A stretch of DNA of 64,000 nt from Rhizobium sp. TH2. Its GTDB lineage: Bacteria; Pseudomonadota; Alphaproteobacteria; Rhizobiales; Rhizobiaceae. Under the pieces are notes generated by a model that saw only the letters and a list, made by a program, of their open reading frames with translations, was not told the origin of the DNA and made no database searches. The translations under genes and the position numbers were made by a program. Below are positions 50,530-61,866 of the stretch, one piece after another; within the stretch, counting starts at the first letter, position 1; every line of letters begins with the position of its first letter. The stretch covers positions 4,839,501 through 4,903,500 of the forward strand of contig NZ_CP062231.1 of assembly GCF_024707525.1 (NCBI RefSeq). Reading direction: 5' to 3'.

Positions 50530-51907
50530 GGAATGCCCTGTAGAAGCTCTTCCTGATCGGCTCTGCCAGATAGGCGAGTGCCGTCCTGTCGCCCGTCACG
50601 ATATAGACCTCGGCCGACATGCCCGGATAGAGGAACAGATTCGGCTGGCTCTTCAGTTCCGCCGGGTCGATCTTCGCGCGGAACGCGAAAGTCACCTCGC
50701 CGGTCTGTTCATTCACAATGCTGTCAGGCGCAATATATGTCACATGGCCGATGAGCGGTCGTAGTTCGGCGGCGCCGAAGGAACTCAGTCTGATTTCCGT
50801 CTGCTGGCCAAGGCGGATCTGGTCGATGTCTATGGCCCGCGCACGGCCCTCGATCACCATCGGCTGGTTGGCAGGCACGATGTCGAGCACAGCCTGACCG
50901 GCGATGACGGCGGAGCCCGGCGTACGGATCTTGATATTGGCAACGGTGCCATCGAGCGGCGCCCGGATCGCGGCTTTGGCGACGACATCCTCGGCCGAGA
51001 TGATCTGCTGCCGGACGCTGGAGATCTCGGCCTGGGCCTGCTGCAGGTTCTGGGAGACATCACGGAGATACTCGTTTCGCCGGTTGGTGAGCGACAGCGC
51101 GAGCTGGGTTTTCCGCTGGCTGTTTTCCGCGAGCGCAGCTTCCGTTTCGGCAATCCGGGTCTCGAGTTCGACAAGTTGGAGTTTCTTGTCGTTCAGCATG
51201 GCGTTGGTGATCAGCTTCCTCTTTTGAAGATCAACATACGTTTCATAATCTCGGCGCACCACAGCGGCTTGCTCGATATTGGACTTCTTGCGCGCCTCGA
51301 TCGCGACCCGCTGGCTTGCCAGCTGTGCGATACCAGACTCGTCGGCGGCGATCTGGTCGCGGTAGAGGCTTGTGCGCTCGGTGAACAGGCGCTTCTCGGT
51401 CGCGAGCACGCCATCCGCAACCGACGCATCCACCCCATCAGGCGTCTTTGCGTCGAAGTCATAGGTCTTTTTCCCGTCACGTTCGGCGACCAGACGGGCC
51501 TGTCTCGCCTGGGCAGCAAAATAGAGATGGCGGAGTTGCGTGAGCGACGACTGGCTGCGGGTGACGTCCAGCGTGGCCAGCAGGGCGCCGGCCTGCACCT
51601 TGTCGCCGTCCTGAACCAGGAGCTGCTTCAGCGTGCCACCTTCCAGATGAGACACGGTCTTGGTATTGCTCTCGACAATAACCCGGCCGGACGCGACCGA
51701 AGCAGAGGCCATTTCAGTTGAGGCTGCCCAAGCCATGAAGCCGCCGATGCCCAGGACGAGGATCGACAGGCCGAGCAGGATAGGCCCGAGCAACGTCACC
51801 TGGTTGCTCTGCTCTTCCTTCAACACGTCTTCCCATTCGCTGAGCGCCGCCTTGTCAGGGGCGGAATAGCGATACTCGGCGGGCGAAAGCGTTACCTGTT
51901 CGGCCAT
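50519..51907 (-). CDS. Type I secretion periplasmic adaptor (HlyD/PrsE family)
   Basis: A 462-residue membrane fusion protein. One transmembrane helix at about residues 42-62 (LGPILLGLSILVLGIGGFMAWAA), a lipoyl-like segment (KTVSHLEGGTLKQLLVQDGD), a long alpha hairpin from about 145 to 320 and a C-terminal beta-barrel (VIEGRARAIDIDQIRLGQQ). It links the ABC exporter to an outer-membrane TolC protein, which is not encoded here. Its ATG directly follows the exporter's TAA with no gap. Confidence 0.93.
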   Translation of the reverse strand: MAEQVTLSPAEYRYSAPDKAALSEWEDVLKEEQSNQVTLLGPILLGLSILVLGIGGFMAWAASTEMASASVASGRVIVESNTKTVSHLEGGTLKQLLVQDGDKVQAGALLATLDVTRSQSSLTQLRHLYFAAQARQARLVAERDGKKTYDFDAKTPDGVDASVADGVLATEKRLFTERTSLYRDQIAADESGIAQLASQRVAIEARKKSNIEQAAVVRRDYETYVDLQKRKLITNAMLNDKKLQLVELETRIAETEAALAENSQRKTQLALSLTNRRNEYLRDVSQNLQQAQAEISSVRQQIISAEDVVAKAAIRAPLDGTVANIKIRTPGSAVIAGQAVLDIVPANQPMVIEGRARAIDIDQIRLGQQTEIRLSSFGAAELRPLIGHVTYIAPDSIVNEQTGEVTFAFRAKIDPAELKSQPNLFLYPGMSAEVYIVTGDRTALAYLAEPIRKSFYRAFREQ

Positions 51908-53635
51908 TTATTGCGCTCCGTTTCCGGTGACCGCGCGAATCCGCTTTTGCCGGTCTTGCGAGCGTGGCTCGATCATCTCGATGACTTCGGTGCGCGGTCC
52001 GAATTGCTTGATCGCTCCATGTTCGAGGATCATCATCTTGTCCGCCACGGCCATCACCGAAGGACGATGCGCGATCATGATGATGATCGCACCACGCGCG
52101 CGGGCCTGCCGGACCGCCGCGATAAGCGCCTGCTCGCCATTGTTGTCGAGATTGGAATTCGGCTCGTCCAGGATAATCAGTTTCGGGTCGCCATAGAGCG
52201 CGCGGGCCAGCGCGAGCCGTTGCATCTGGCCGCCGGAAAGCATGTGCATGCCTTCGGCGATCGGCGTGTCGTAGCCGTGCGGAAGCCGTCCGATCAACTC
52301 ATGAATGCCTGCCGCCTGCGCCGCACGGATGACATCGCGCGGATCGCTGTCCTGCATCCGCGCGATCGTCTGCCGGATCGTTCCGTCGATGATCGAGAGG
52401 TTCTGCGGCAGATAGCCGACCGCCTTGCCGAAGGAACCGCGCTCCCACAGATAGGTCGAATGACCATCCAGAAACACACCGCCAACGGTGGGCTTGATGA
52501 TCCCGGTCAGGCACCGCGCCAGCGTGGACTTGCCGGCGCCGGACGGTCCCGCAATGCCCAGCACTTCGCCGGGGCTGAGGCTGAAGTTTATGCCACGCAG
52601 GACGGGAATGTTGCGACCCTCGGGCAGGTAGACCAGGTTCTCGACGGAGAGATCGCCATCCGCGACAGGCGCCGGCATGCTCTGCCGCGCCGATCCTTCC
52701 GTCTCTATCAGCTTCTTGATCCTGCCCCAGGCATGAAAGGCTTCGACCCAATGGCGCCAGCTTTCGATCATATGTCCGAACGGCGAGACGGCCTGACTGG
52801 TGAGAACCATGCCGGCAAACAGCACGCTTGTCGTAACCGAGTGATTGAGCACCAGAAATGCACCGGTCGCAATGATGACCATTTGCAGGCTCTTCTGCAA
52901 TGACCTGGATATCGCCAGCACCACTCGCGAACGTACGTCGGCGGTCTTGGAGAACTCCAGCATCTCTGCTTGCGAGCGGCGCCAGGTGCGCACGAGCGCC
53001 GGCAACATGCCCATGGCCTCGATCGCCTCGGCGTGGCGAAGCGAATTCGCCACCTCCTGAACGTGCCGGGCCTGCGCTTCGTTCGCGGCCCGGATCGCCG
53101 GACGCGTCAAGACGTCGGTCACGAAGTTGAGTGCGATCATCACCAGGATGAAGCCAACCGCGACCGCGGCATAAACCGGGTGGATCAAATAGAGCGCGGC
53201 AAGAAAGACGATCGACCAGAACGCGTCGAGAGGAACCGAAATCGAATGGCTGGAAATAAAGGCGCGAAGCTCGGCAATATCCTTGATGACCGAACCACCC
53301 TCATGCACGCCACCCTCGATCGAGCGTATGACACCGGCCTGAAGCGCGGGCAGATTCAACTTTTGTGCGAATCCATGCGCCATGATCGTGTAGGTCCAGT
53401 TGCGGACGAAATCGAGCAGGCCGTAGATCAGGATGCCCAACCCGCCGATGATCATCAGGCCATAGAGCGTGTCGTAACTCTGGGCCGGCAGGACACGATC
53501 ATAGACCTGGATCATGAAGATTGCGCCGATGAGCATCGAGAAATTGAGGAAGAAGCTCACCGCCCCGGCATAGATGAAGCCGCGCAGGAACATCTTCCGC
53601 GCGGACTGGAGAAGCGCAACTGGTTCTGGCCGCAT
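51908..53635 (-). CDS. Type I secretion ABC transporter (PrsD/PrtD family)
   Basis: A 575-residue exporter: six transmembrane helices in about residues 15-300 and an ATPase from about 335 (Walker A GPSGAGKSTLARC, signature LSGGQMQRLALARAL, Walker B LIILDEPNSNLD). There is no N-terminal peptidase domain, as in PrtD/PrsD exporters of RTX and similar proteins with C-terminal signals. It is first in the exporter-glycosyltransferase operon and is divergent from a small RTX gene, its probable substrate. ATG at 53635; a GTG one codon earlier is possible. Confidence 0.93.
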   Translation of the reverse strand: MRPEPVALLQSARKMFLRGFIYAGAVSFFLNFSMLIGAIFMIQVYDRVLPAQSYDTLYGLMIIGGLGILIYGLLDFVRNWTYTIMAHGFAQKLNLPALQAGVIRSIEGGVHEGGSVIKDIAELRAFISSHSISVPLDAFWSIVFLAALYLIHPVYAAVAVGFILVMIALNFVTDVLTRPAIRAANEAQARHVQEVANSLRHAEAIEAMGMLPALVRTWRRSQAEMLEFSKTADVRSRVVLAISRSLQKSLQMVIIATGAFLVLNHSVTTSVLFAGMVLTSQAVSPFGHMIESWRHWVEAFHAWGRIKKLIETEGSARQSMPAPVADGDLSVENLVYLPEGRNIPVLRGINFSLSPGEVLGIAGPSGAGKSTLARCLTGIIKPTVGGVFLDGHSTYLWERGSFGKAVGYLPQNLSIIDGTIRQTIARMQDSDPRDVIRAAQAAGIHELIGRLPHGYDTPIAEGMHMLSGGQMQRLALARALYGDPKLIILDEPNSNLDNNGEQALIAAVRQARARGAIIIMIAHRPSVMAVADKMMILEHGAIKQFGPRTEVIEMIEPRSQDRQKRIRAVTGNGAQ

Positions 53636-53996
53636 CACAACCCATTCTCATTGGCAATTTCATCGTCTTATACAGTCAAAGCATCGCGTTTGCCAGACGG
53701 AACCGCCGGTGCGTCACCTTGCATATTTCGCGACCGCAAAAAGCTGCATTCATGCCCGGAAAAATACCGCCCATATCGCCTTCGGATCACCTTAGCTCTT
53801 TCACAAAGGAGAAAAGCGGTGTATTCCAGCACACAACCGGTGGCTTCGTTAACCAAAAGTTCGTGACGAATATATGTTAAGGGACCCTTACCGTCCCGAT
53901 TACAGATATTGTCATTTGCAAAATATGGCAGGCTATGCGAGAACGCCGGGTAATACGCTAGACTCGTCTGATTCGTAGAGTGGGAAAGGAAAAAAC
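53636..53996. other. Divergent promoter gap without genes
   Basis: 361 bases between the exporter and RTX genes, clearly AT-richer than its surroundings near 53860-53990. No open frame with a ribosome site. A weak sigma70-like pair, TTGTCA (53909-53914) and GCTATG (53932-53937), would start transcription about 50 bases before the RTX gene. I see no EcfG-type box or obvious operator. Confidence 0.5.
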
Positions 53997-54458
53997 ATGG
54001 CAACGATAACTGGAACTGCGGGCTTTGACGTTCTGGAAGGCACCGGAAGTGACGATGAAATCCAGGGCCTTCAGGGCAACGATTTGCTCTTGGGCAACGA
54101 TGGCGACGATCAGCTCGCCGGCCAGAGCGGCAATGATTGGTTGTACGGCGGCGACGGCGACGACCTGCTCGGCGGCGGCACCGGCAATGATTATCTGTCG
54201 GGCGGCGAAGGTGCCGACACGTTTAACTTCGGTGCCAAGTCCGGCAAGGATGTGATCACCGATTTCGATGTGGAGAACGATCTTCTCCAGATCACCAAAT
54301 CGAAGACCATCAAGAATGTTGCCGACGTCATCAAGCAGAGCAAGTTCAAGAACGGCGACGTCGAGATCAATCTCGGCGGCGGCAACAAGATCGTCCTCAA
54401 GGATGTCTCGAAGGCCGACTTCAAGGCCAATCCCGAAGATCACATTCAGATCATTTGA
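53997..54458 (+). CDS. Small RTX-type calcium-binding secreted protein
   Basis: A 153-residue acidic protein. Residues about 18-75 carry six to seven RTX nonapeptides (LQGNDLLLG, GDDQLAGQSG, NDWLYGGDG, DDLLGGGTG, NDYLSGGEG). The last 75 residues are a non-repeat C-terminal part of the kind that holds the type I secretion signal (ADTFNFGAKSGKDVITDFDV, then ending DHIQII). There is no N-terminal signal peptide. AAAGGA precedes the ATG. Its position divergent from a PrsDE-like exporter makes export by that system likely. Much smaller than rhizobial RTX glycanases; role unknown. Confidence 0.85.
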   Translation: MATITGTAGFDVLEGTGSDDEIQGLQGNDLLLGNDGDDQLAGQSGNDWLYGGDGDDLLGGGTGNDYLSGGEGADTFNFGAKSGKDVITDFDVENDLLQITKSKTIKNVADVIKQSKFKNGDVEINLGGGNKIVLKDVSKADFKANPEDHIQII

Positions 54459-54476
54459 TCCTTATCAGGTTCAAGG

Positions 54477-54503
54477 AAAAGGGCGCCGGTGGCGCCCTTT
54501 TTT
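54477..54503. terminator. Strong terminator after the RTX gene
   Basis: An 11-bp stem (AAAAGGGCGCC at 54477-54487 with 54491-54501), GGT loop and six T (54498-54503). The reverse orientation also ends in TTTT, so it can serve the convergent aldehyde dehydrogenase gene. Confidence 0.92.
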
Positions 54504-54550
54504 GTTGCTGTTTTCCGGAGCAAGCAGGCGAGCGAGGCCGCCCTTTGCTC

Positions 54551-56050
54551 TCAGGCATAGCGTTGCCAGATCGTCTTGTAGTCGCAGTACTTGTCGATGG
54601 CATGCACCGAACGGTCGCGACCGAAGCCCGACTGCTTGAAGCCGCCGAACGGCGTAGCAAGGCTCGAAATATCATAGGTATTGATCCACACCGTGCCGGC
54701 GTGAATGCCTTCGGACACACGATGCGCCTTACCCATGTCGGACGTGAACACCGCTCCAGCCAACCCATAGTTCGTGTCATTGGCGAGCTTCAGCGCCTCT
54801 TCTTCACCGTCGAAGGCGATGGCCGTCAACACAGGTCCGAAGATTTCATTGCGTGCCAGTGAGTCACTGTTGGACTTGGCGACAAAGACGCCGGGCGACA
54901 TATAGGAACCACCCGTCTCGGCCATGACGTGCTCCGCGCCGAAGGCACGTTTCGAGCCTTCCTTTTCGCCGGCCTCGATCATCCCGAGCACCTTTTCAAG
55001 ATGCGCGTCCTCGATCAGCGCTCCGATCTGCGCCGATGGCTCAAAGGGATGGCCGAGCGTGATCTCGCGCGCCGTTACCTCTTCGATCTTCCTGACCAGT
55101 TGATCCATGATTCCCCGCTCAGCGAGCAGCCGTGTCGATGCATGGCAGGTCTCGCCGGCATTGTAGAAGCAGCCCCAGGCCGCAGCGGACGCGGCAGCGT
55201 CAAGATCAGCGTCGGCAAAGACGACGATAGGCGACTTGCCGCCGAGTTCCAGTGCCACGCGCTTCAGATTGCTCTGCGCCGCATAACCCATGATCAGCTT
55301 GCCGACTTCGGTCGAGCCGGTGAACGCGATCATGTCGACATCCATGTGCCGCGCCAGCGCCTGCCCCGCCTCTTCGCCATAACCCGTGACGACGTTCAGC
55401 ACGCCATCCGGCAGGCCGGCCTGGCTTGCCAGTTCGGCGATGCGGATCGCCGACAGTGACGATTGCTCGGCGGGTTTCAACACCACCGAATTTCCTGCTG
55501 CGAGCGCCGGGCCGAGCTTCCAGCTGTCGATGATCAAGGGATAGTTCCACGGCGTGATGGCGCCGATGACACCGAGCGGCACCTTGCGCACGATAGCCCG
55601 GTCATTGGGTCCGGTCGGCGCGACCTCGTCATAGAGCTTGTCGCAAAGCTCGGCATAATACTGGATGCAATTGGCGGCGAGCGCCACGTCGACATTGAGC
55701 GACGCCATCACCGGCTTGCCCACATCGATCGTTTCGAGCAGCGCCAGTTCCTCGCGGTTTTCCCGGATGAGATCGGCCCATTTCAGCAGGATGCGCTTCT
55801 TCTCGGCCGGATCCTTTCGCTGCCAAACGCCCGATTCGAAAGCGGCACGTGCCGCTGCCACCGCCCGATCCACATCCGTCACCTTGCCGCGCGCAAATGT
55901 GCCGCCCGGCTTGCCGTCCATCGGGCGGATGCGGACGAAGGTCGTGCCGTCGGCCGCGTCCTCGAACCCGCCGTTGATGAACATCCGGCCGTTGAGCGTG
56001 GTCGCGTCGAGCGCAGACTGCCAGTATTCGCGCGTATATTGACCGGTCAT
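54551..56050 (-). CDS. Aldehyde dehydrogenase family protein
   Basis: A 499-residue NAD(P)-dependent aldehyde dehydrogenase. The core has PWNYPLIIDSWKLGPALAAGN, the catalytic Glu in LELGGKSP and the nucleophilic Cys in AGETCHAST. Overall it resembles PuuC/betaine-aldehyde type enzymes, but the substrate cannot be set by eye. It starts one base after the iron-type alcohol dehydrogenase stop, so the two act in one operon and probably oxidise the same alcohol to acid in two steps. Confidence 0.92.
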   Translation of the reverse strand: MTGQYTREYWQSALDATTLNGRMFINGGFEDAADGTTFVRIRPMDGKPGGTFARGKVTDVDRAVAAARAAFESGVWQRKDPAEKKRILLKWADLIRENREELALLETIDVGKPVMASLNVDVALAANCIQYYAELCDKLYDEVAPTGPNDRAIVRKVPLGVIGAITPWNYPLIIDSWKLGPALAAGNSVVLKPAEQSSLSAIRIAELASQAGLPDGVLNVVTGYGEEAGQALARHMDVDMIAFTGSTEVGKLIMGYAAQSNLKRVALELGGKSPIVVFADADLDAAASAAAWGCFYNAGETCHASTRLLAERGIMDQLVRKIEEVTAREITLGHPFEPSAQIGALIEDAHLEKVLGMIEAGEKEGSKRAFGAEHVMAETGGSYMSPGVFVAKSNSDSLARNEIFGPVLTAIAFDGEEEALKLANDTNYGLAGAVFTSDMGKAHRVSEGIHAGTVWINTYDISSLATPFGGFKQSGFGRDRSVHAIDKYCDYKTIWQRYA

Positions 56051-56051
56051 C

Positions 56052-57197
56052 TCAGCCTTCCCTTTGCATTGTCATGATCGCTTGGGCGAATGTATCGAGG
56101 TCGGAGTCGGAGACGTCACGGATCGTCGAGCGCCGCATCGGCTGGTTCTCTGGTGCCTTCATCTCGCCCGCGAGATCGGCGGTGGTGCATTTATCGAACG
56201 CCGCTGGGATCGCGCGCTTGATGCCACAGGCATCCATAAGCCGGCTAACGAATACAGGTATTTCCGATGCACTCTTCAGGCCGAGCACCCTGGCGGCTTC
56301 GTTCAGGTCGGCGGTATCGGCCTCGGCAAGCCAGGGCATCGACACTTCGAAACCGAGCGCGGTCGCCAGACCATGATGGATCGGCGCAAGCCCGGCCATC
56401 GCATGGGAAATATTGTGCGCGATCGCGGTACCGCAATTGTCGATCGCCACGCCACCATAGCAGGAGCCGAGCAGAACCTTGCCCCGCGCCTCGACATTGC
56501 CGGGATCGTTCACCACAGTCGGCAGGTTGGCGGCGATCAGCCGCATGGCCTCATGGCCGAACACCTTGCCGCCCGGATGCGCATTGCGGTTGGTCGAGGC
56601 CTCGAAGGCATGGATGAAGGCGTCCATCCCGCACCATGCCGTGAGGTTCGGCGGCAGGGACACGGTAAGCGCCGGATCGAGAATCACCAGATCGGCCTTG
56701 CTCTCCGCACCCCAGATCCAGAGCTTCTTGCCCTCGGGCCCGGCGAAAATGTTGGTCGCCGAGGTCTCGGAACCGGTGCCGGCGGTAGTCGGGATGGCGA
56801 TCTTCTTGAGCGGCTTCTTCGGCAGCGGATTGGCGGCGAGTGCATAATGCATGGCATCTTCGCCGGAAGCCGCCGTGCAGGCGACGATCTTGGCGATATC
56901 CAGTGCCGAGCCGCCACCGATGCCGATCACCAGATCCGCCCCGGCTGCTACCTGGCTCGCATCCTTGACATGCTGGAGCTTGGGCTCGCCCGCGAAACCC
57001 GAATAGATCACAGCCTCGATGCCGGCATCGTTCAGCGCGCTGGTCACCCTGGCGCCAAGTCCGCTGCTGGCGAGGAAGCCATCCATGACGATGGCGGCTT
57101 TCCTGATATCGCCGAGGTTCTTGGCGTGGCTGGCGAGATTGTTGATTTCATCGGCTCCGAACTTGATGTCCGGAATGGCGGAAAGCGAAAATTGCAT
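56052..57197 (-). CDS. Iron-containing alcohol dehydrogenase
   Basis: A 381-residue group III dehydrogenase. NAD-binding GIGGGSALDIAKIVA, then IPTTAGTGSETSATNIF, and metal-binding histidines in DAFIHAFEAS, AHNISHAMAG and HHGLATALGF. It interconverts an alcohol and aldehyde. GGAG lies 9 bases before the ATG at 57197; the upstream frame to 57269 has no site. First gene of a two-gene operon with the aldehyde dehydrogenase; no regulator adjacent. Confidence 0.92.
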   Translation of the reverse strand: MQFSLSAIPDIKFGADEINNLASHAKNLGDIRKAAIVMDGFLASSGLGARVTSALNDAGIEAVIYSGFAGEPKLQHVKDASQVAAGADLVIGIGGGSALDIAKIVACTAASGEDAMHYALAANPLPKKPLKKIAIPTTAGTGSETSATNIFAGPEGKKLWIWGAESKADLVILDPALTVSLPPNLTAWCGMDAFIHAFEASTNRNAHPGGKVFGHEAMRLIAANLPTVVNDPGNVEARGKVLLGSCYGGVAIDNCGTAIAHNISHAMAGLAPIHHGLATALGFEVSMPWLAEADTADLNEAARVLGLKSASEIPVFVSRLMDACGIKRAIPAAFDKCTTADLAGEMKAPENQPMRRSTIRDVSDSDLDTFAQAIMTMQREG

Positions 57198-57306
57198 TAA
57201 TGTCTCCGGGAGCGAACGACCCGCAGCCCGGATCATCTCACCCGCGAAACTATCGCGTTCGCGCGCCATTTCAGACAGTCAAATGCGACATAAAATCTAG
57301 GTTTGA

Positions 57307-57344
57307 AGGGGCAAAAAGCAAAGCCCCCGGCATTGCCGAGGGCT
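57307..57344 (-). terminator. Terminator after atpC
   Basis: On the minus strand AGCCCTCGGC pairs with GCCGGGGGCT across an AAT loop (57344-57322), with one G-T pair, followed by TTGCTTTTTGCC. It lies 28 bases after the atpC stop. Confidence 0.8.
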
Positions 57345-57371
57345 CGCATAGATCAGGTCGGATCAGATCGC

Positions 57372-57773
57372 TCAGGCGGCGACGGAAGCCAGGCTTTCGA
57401 GGTCCGAAACCAGCTGCGCCGCGCGCGTCTTGCCCTCGTCGCTGTGCACGATCTCGAGATCGGCCTTCGCCAGCTCGATACGCTTTGCCAGCGCGTCTTT
57501 GCGGAATTCCGCAACGGGAAGCGCGGATTCGGCCAGCAGCGTGCAGCTTGTCGGCAGGATGTCGGCAAAGCCGCCGAACACCACGAACTTCTGCGTCTCG
57601 CCGCCTTCCTGCTTCACGGTCACGACGCCGGGACGGATCGTGGTCATTACAGGCGAGTGATTGGCCATGACGGTCATTTCGCCTTCCGAACCCGGAAGCA
57701 CGATTTCCGTGACCTTGGCCGAGAGCAGCAGTTGCTCGGGCGATACGAGTTCGAAATTGAAGCTTTCAGCCAT
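57372..57773 (-). CDS. atpC: ATP synthase F1 epsilon subunit
   Basis: A 133-residue epsilon subunit with the N-terminal beta-sandwich (FNFELVSPEQLLLSAKVTEIVLPG, EGEMTVMANHSPVMTTIRPG) and a C-terminal helical part. It couples rotation to the gamma shaft and can inhibit ATPase activity. Last gene of the F1 operon. It is separated from atpD by 164 bases that contain a structured repeat, an unusually long gap for this operon. Confidence 0.95.
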   Translation of the reverse strand: MAESFNFELVSPEQLLLSAKVTEIVLPGSEGEMTVMANHSPVMTTIRPGVVTVKQEGGETQKFVVFGGFADILPTSCTLLAESALPVAEFRKDALAKRIELAKADLEIVHSDEGKTRAAQLVSDLESLASVAA

Positions 57774-57792
57774 TCGAATTCACTTTCTCTGC

Positions 57793-57872
57793 AGCATGTC
57801 GCGCAAAAGTGTGAAGCGGTTTTGCGATAACGACATGCTCAAAACAAGAAGTCAAAGCGCTATGCGCTTTGA
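57793..57872. repeat. Rhizobiales palindromic repeat between atpD and atpC
   Basis: Inverted arms AGCATGTCGCGCAAAA (57793-57808) and its complement with a 4-base bulge (57820-57839), followed by a 9-bp hairpin TCAAAGCGC-TAT-GCGCTTTGA (57852-57872). I recognise this as a widespread Rhizobiales intergenic palindrome. Another small hairpin lies near 57909-57930. Confidence 0.85.
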
Positions 57873-57937
57873 AAGGCGGTCGGCGCGGCAAGTCTCCGCG
57901 CCCTCGGGAGCGCAGCATAGCTGCGCCCCTGGCATCA

Positions 57938-59422
<1,485 letters not shown>

Positions 59423-59429
59423 CTAACTC

Positions 59430-60311
59430 TTAGAGCGCTTCGGCGCCCGAAATAATTTCGATCAGTTCCTTGGTGATCTGGGCCTGACGCTGGCGATTGT
59501 AGCTGAGCGTCAGCTTGTTGATCATCTCACCGGCATTGCGCGTGGCGTTGTCCATCGCGCTCATCTTGGCGCCCATCTCGCCGGCGACATTCTCGAGCAA
59601 GGCCCGGAAAATCTGCACGGTGATGTTGCGCGGAATGAGATCGCCGAGGATGGCGCCCGGATCCGGCTCGTAGTCGTAGACGGCAGATGCGCCGGTGTCG
59701 GCGGCCGTCACGGAAGGCGCGCTTGCCGGGATCAGCTGGAGTGCGGTCGGGATCTGCGAGATAACCGACTTGAACTCCGAATAGAACAGCGTCGCGACAT
59801 CGAACTCGCCGTTTTCGAACAGCGCGGTCACCTTGCGGCCGATCGCTTCTGCGTTCACATAGCCGATCTTCTTGACTTCGCGCAGGTCGACGCGCTCGAT
59901 GATCAGGCTGGCAAATTCACGGCGAAGGATGTCGAAGCCCTTCTTGCCGACGCAGATGATCTTGACCTTCTTGCCCTCGGCGAGAAGCTTGCGGATATGG
60001 TCGCGGGCCGTGCGAGCGATCTGCGAGTTGAAGCCGCCGCAAAGGCCGCGCTCCGCGGTCGCGACAATGATCAGGTGAACGTCATCGCGGCCGGTACCGG
60101 TCATCAGCGCCGGCGCATCGGCGCCGCCGCCTTCAGCCTGTGCGATATTGGCCAGAACCGCGCCCATCCGCTGCGAATAGGGCCGTGCCGCCTCCGCAGC
60201 TTCCTGGGCACGCCGAAGCTTCGCCGCGGCGACCATTTTCATCGCCTTGGTGATCTTCTGCGTCGCCTTGACCGAGGCGATGCGGTTTTTCAGATCCTTG
60301 AGTGAAGGCAT
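59430..60311 (-). CDS. atpG: ATP synthase F1 gamma subunit
   Basis: A 293-residue rotor shaft subunit. Typical N-terminal coiled coil ([20 protein letters not shown]) and C-terminal partner helix ([20 protein letters not shown]). Between them is the Rossmann-like domain with [15 protein letters not shown]. Length matches alphaproteobacterial AtpG. It lies 25 bases after atpA. Confidence 0.98.
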   Translation of the reverse strand: MPSLKDLKNRIASVKATQKITKAMKMVAAAKLRRAQEAAEAARPYSQRMGAVLANIAQAEGGGADAPALMTGTGRDDVHLIIVATAERGLCGGFNSQIARTARDHIRKLLAEGKKVKIICVGKKGFDILRREFASLIIERVDLREVKKIGYVNAEAIGRKVTALFENGEFDVATLFYSEFKSVISQIPTALQLIPASAPSVTAADTGASAVYDYEPDPGAILGDLIPRNITVQIFRALLENVAGEMGAKMSAMDNATRNAGEMINKLTLSYNRQRQAQITKELIEIISGAEAL

Positions 60312-60336
60312 CCGTTATCCGTCCTTACTCTGCCTA

Positions 60337-61866
60337 TCAGGCGAAGGTCTTGGCGAAGCTGTCCATCGCGGACTTGAGCTTGGCGCGGGTGTCGTCCGAG
60401 ATCTGCTTTTCCGTGCGGATCGTCTCAAGGATCGCCTTGCCGTCGTTCCGGAAGTAGGAAAGCAGGCCCTGTTCGAACTTGCCGACCTGGTTGACGGCGA
60501 TCTTGTCGAGGTAGCCATTGACGCCGGCGAAGATCACCGCGACCTGTTCTTCGGTCTTGAGCGGCGAGAACTGCGGCTGCTTCAGGAGTTCGGTCAGGCG
60601 CGCACCACGGTTCAGCAGGCGCTGGGTTGAGGCATCGAGGTCCGAGCCGAACTGTGCGAAGGCGGCCATTTCACGATACTGGGCAAGCTCACCCTTGATC
60701 GAGCCGGCAACCTGCTTCATCGCCTTGATCTGCGCGGCGGAACCGACGCGCGACACCGACAGACCGACGTTAACGGCCGGACGGATGCCCTGGTAGAACA
60801 GATCGGTTTCGAGGAAGATCTGGCCGTCGGTGATCGAGATCACGTTGGTCGGAATGAAGGCCGACACGTCGTTGCCCTGGGTCTCGATGACGGGAAGAGC
60901 GGTCAGAGAGCCGGCGCCGTTCTCTTCATTGAGCTTCGCAGCGCGCTCGAGGAGGCGCGAATGCAGGTAGAAAACGTCGCCCGGATAGGCTTCGCGGCCC
61001 GGCGGGCGGCGCAGCAGCAGCGACATCTGGCGGTAGGAAACGGCCTGCTTGGAAAGGTCGTCGTAGCCGATCAGGGCATGCTTGCCATTGTCACGGAAAT
61101 ATTCGCCCATGGCGCAGCCGGCGAACGGTGCGAGATACTGCATCGGAGCCGGGTCCGAGGCGGTCGCGGCAACGATGATCGAATATTGCAGCGCCCCGCG
61201 CTCTTCGAGCACCTTGACGAACTGTGCGACAGTCGAACGCTTCTGGCCGATGGCGACGTAGACGCAATAGAGCTTCTCGGCCTCGGGACCATTGTCATGA
61301 ATGGCCTTCTGGTTGAGGATCGTATCGAGAATGATCGCGGTCTTGCCGGTCTGGCGGTCGCCGATGACGAGCTCGCGCTGGCCGCGGCCGACCGGGATCA
61401 AGGCGTCGATGGCCTTGAGGCCGGTCGACATCGGCTCATGCACCGACTTGCGCGGAATGATGCCGGGAGCCTTGATATCGACGCGCGAACGCTGCTTGGC
61501 ATTGATCGGGCCCTTGCCGTCGATCGGGTTACCGAGCGCATCGACCACGCGGCCAAGCAGTTCAGGACCAACCGGCACGTCCACGATGGCGCCGGTCCGC
61601 TTGACGGTGTCGCCTTCCTTGATGTCGCGGTCGTTACCGAAGAGCACGACACCGACATTGTCGGCTTCGAGGTTCAGCGCCATGCCACGGATGCCGCCGG
61701 GGAATTCGACCATTTCACCCGCCTGGACATTGTCGAGGCCGTATACGCGGGCGATACCGTCGCCGACCGAAAGAACCTGGCCAACTTCGGTGACTTCAGC
61801 CTCTTTGCCGAAATTCTTGATCTGGTCCTTGAGAATTGCGGAAATTTCCGCGGCGCGGATATCCAT
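60337..61866 (-). CDS. atpA: ATP synthase F1 alpha subunit
   Basis: A 509-residue non-catalytic nucleotide-binding subunit with Walker A ([14 protein letters not shown]), the visit-dominant [12 protein letters not shown] loop and the [19 protein letters not shown] region. ATG overlaps the atpH stop by one base (TGATG), so translation is coupled. Confidence 0.98.
   Translation of the reverse strand: MDIRAAEISAILKDQIKNFGKEAEVTEVGQVLSVGDGIARVYGLDNVQAGEMVEFPGGIRGMALNLEADNVGVVLFGNDRDIKEGDTVKRTGAIVDVPVGPELLGRVVDALGNPIDGKGPINAKQRSRVDIKAPGIIPRKSVHEPMSTGLKAIDALIPVGRGQRELVIGDRQTGKTAIILDTILNQKAIHDNGPEAEKLYCVYVAIGQKRSTVAQFVKVLEERGALQYSIIVAATASDPAPMQYLAPFAGCAMGEYFRDNGKHALIGYDDLSKQAVSYRQMSLLLRRPPGREAYPGDVFYLHSRLLERAAKLNEENGAGSLTALPVIETQGNDVSAFIPTNVISITDGQIFLETDLFYQGIRPAVNVGLSVSRVGSAAQIKAMKQVAGSIKGELAQYREMAAFAQFGSDLDASTQRLLNRGARLTELLKQPQFSPLKTEEQVAVIFAGVNGYLDKIAVNQVGKFEQGLLSYFRNDGKAILETIRTEKQISDDTRAKLKSAMDSFAKTFA

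Noticed and set aside
54030..54215. Regular short repeats that might suggest a CRISPR array
   Set aside because: They encode RTX nonapeptides in frame; there are no spacers or conserved direct repeats.
56064..57200. 378-codon plus-strand frame
   Set aside because: Antisense of the iron-containing alcohol dehydrogenase gene, whose metal and NAD motifs are intact.
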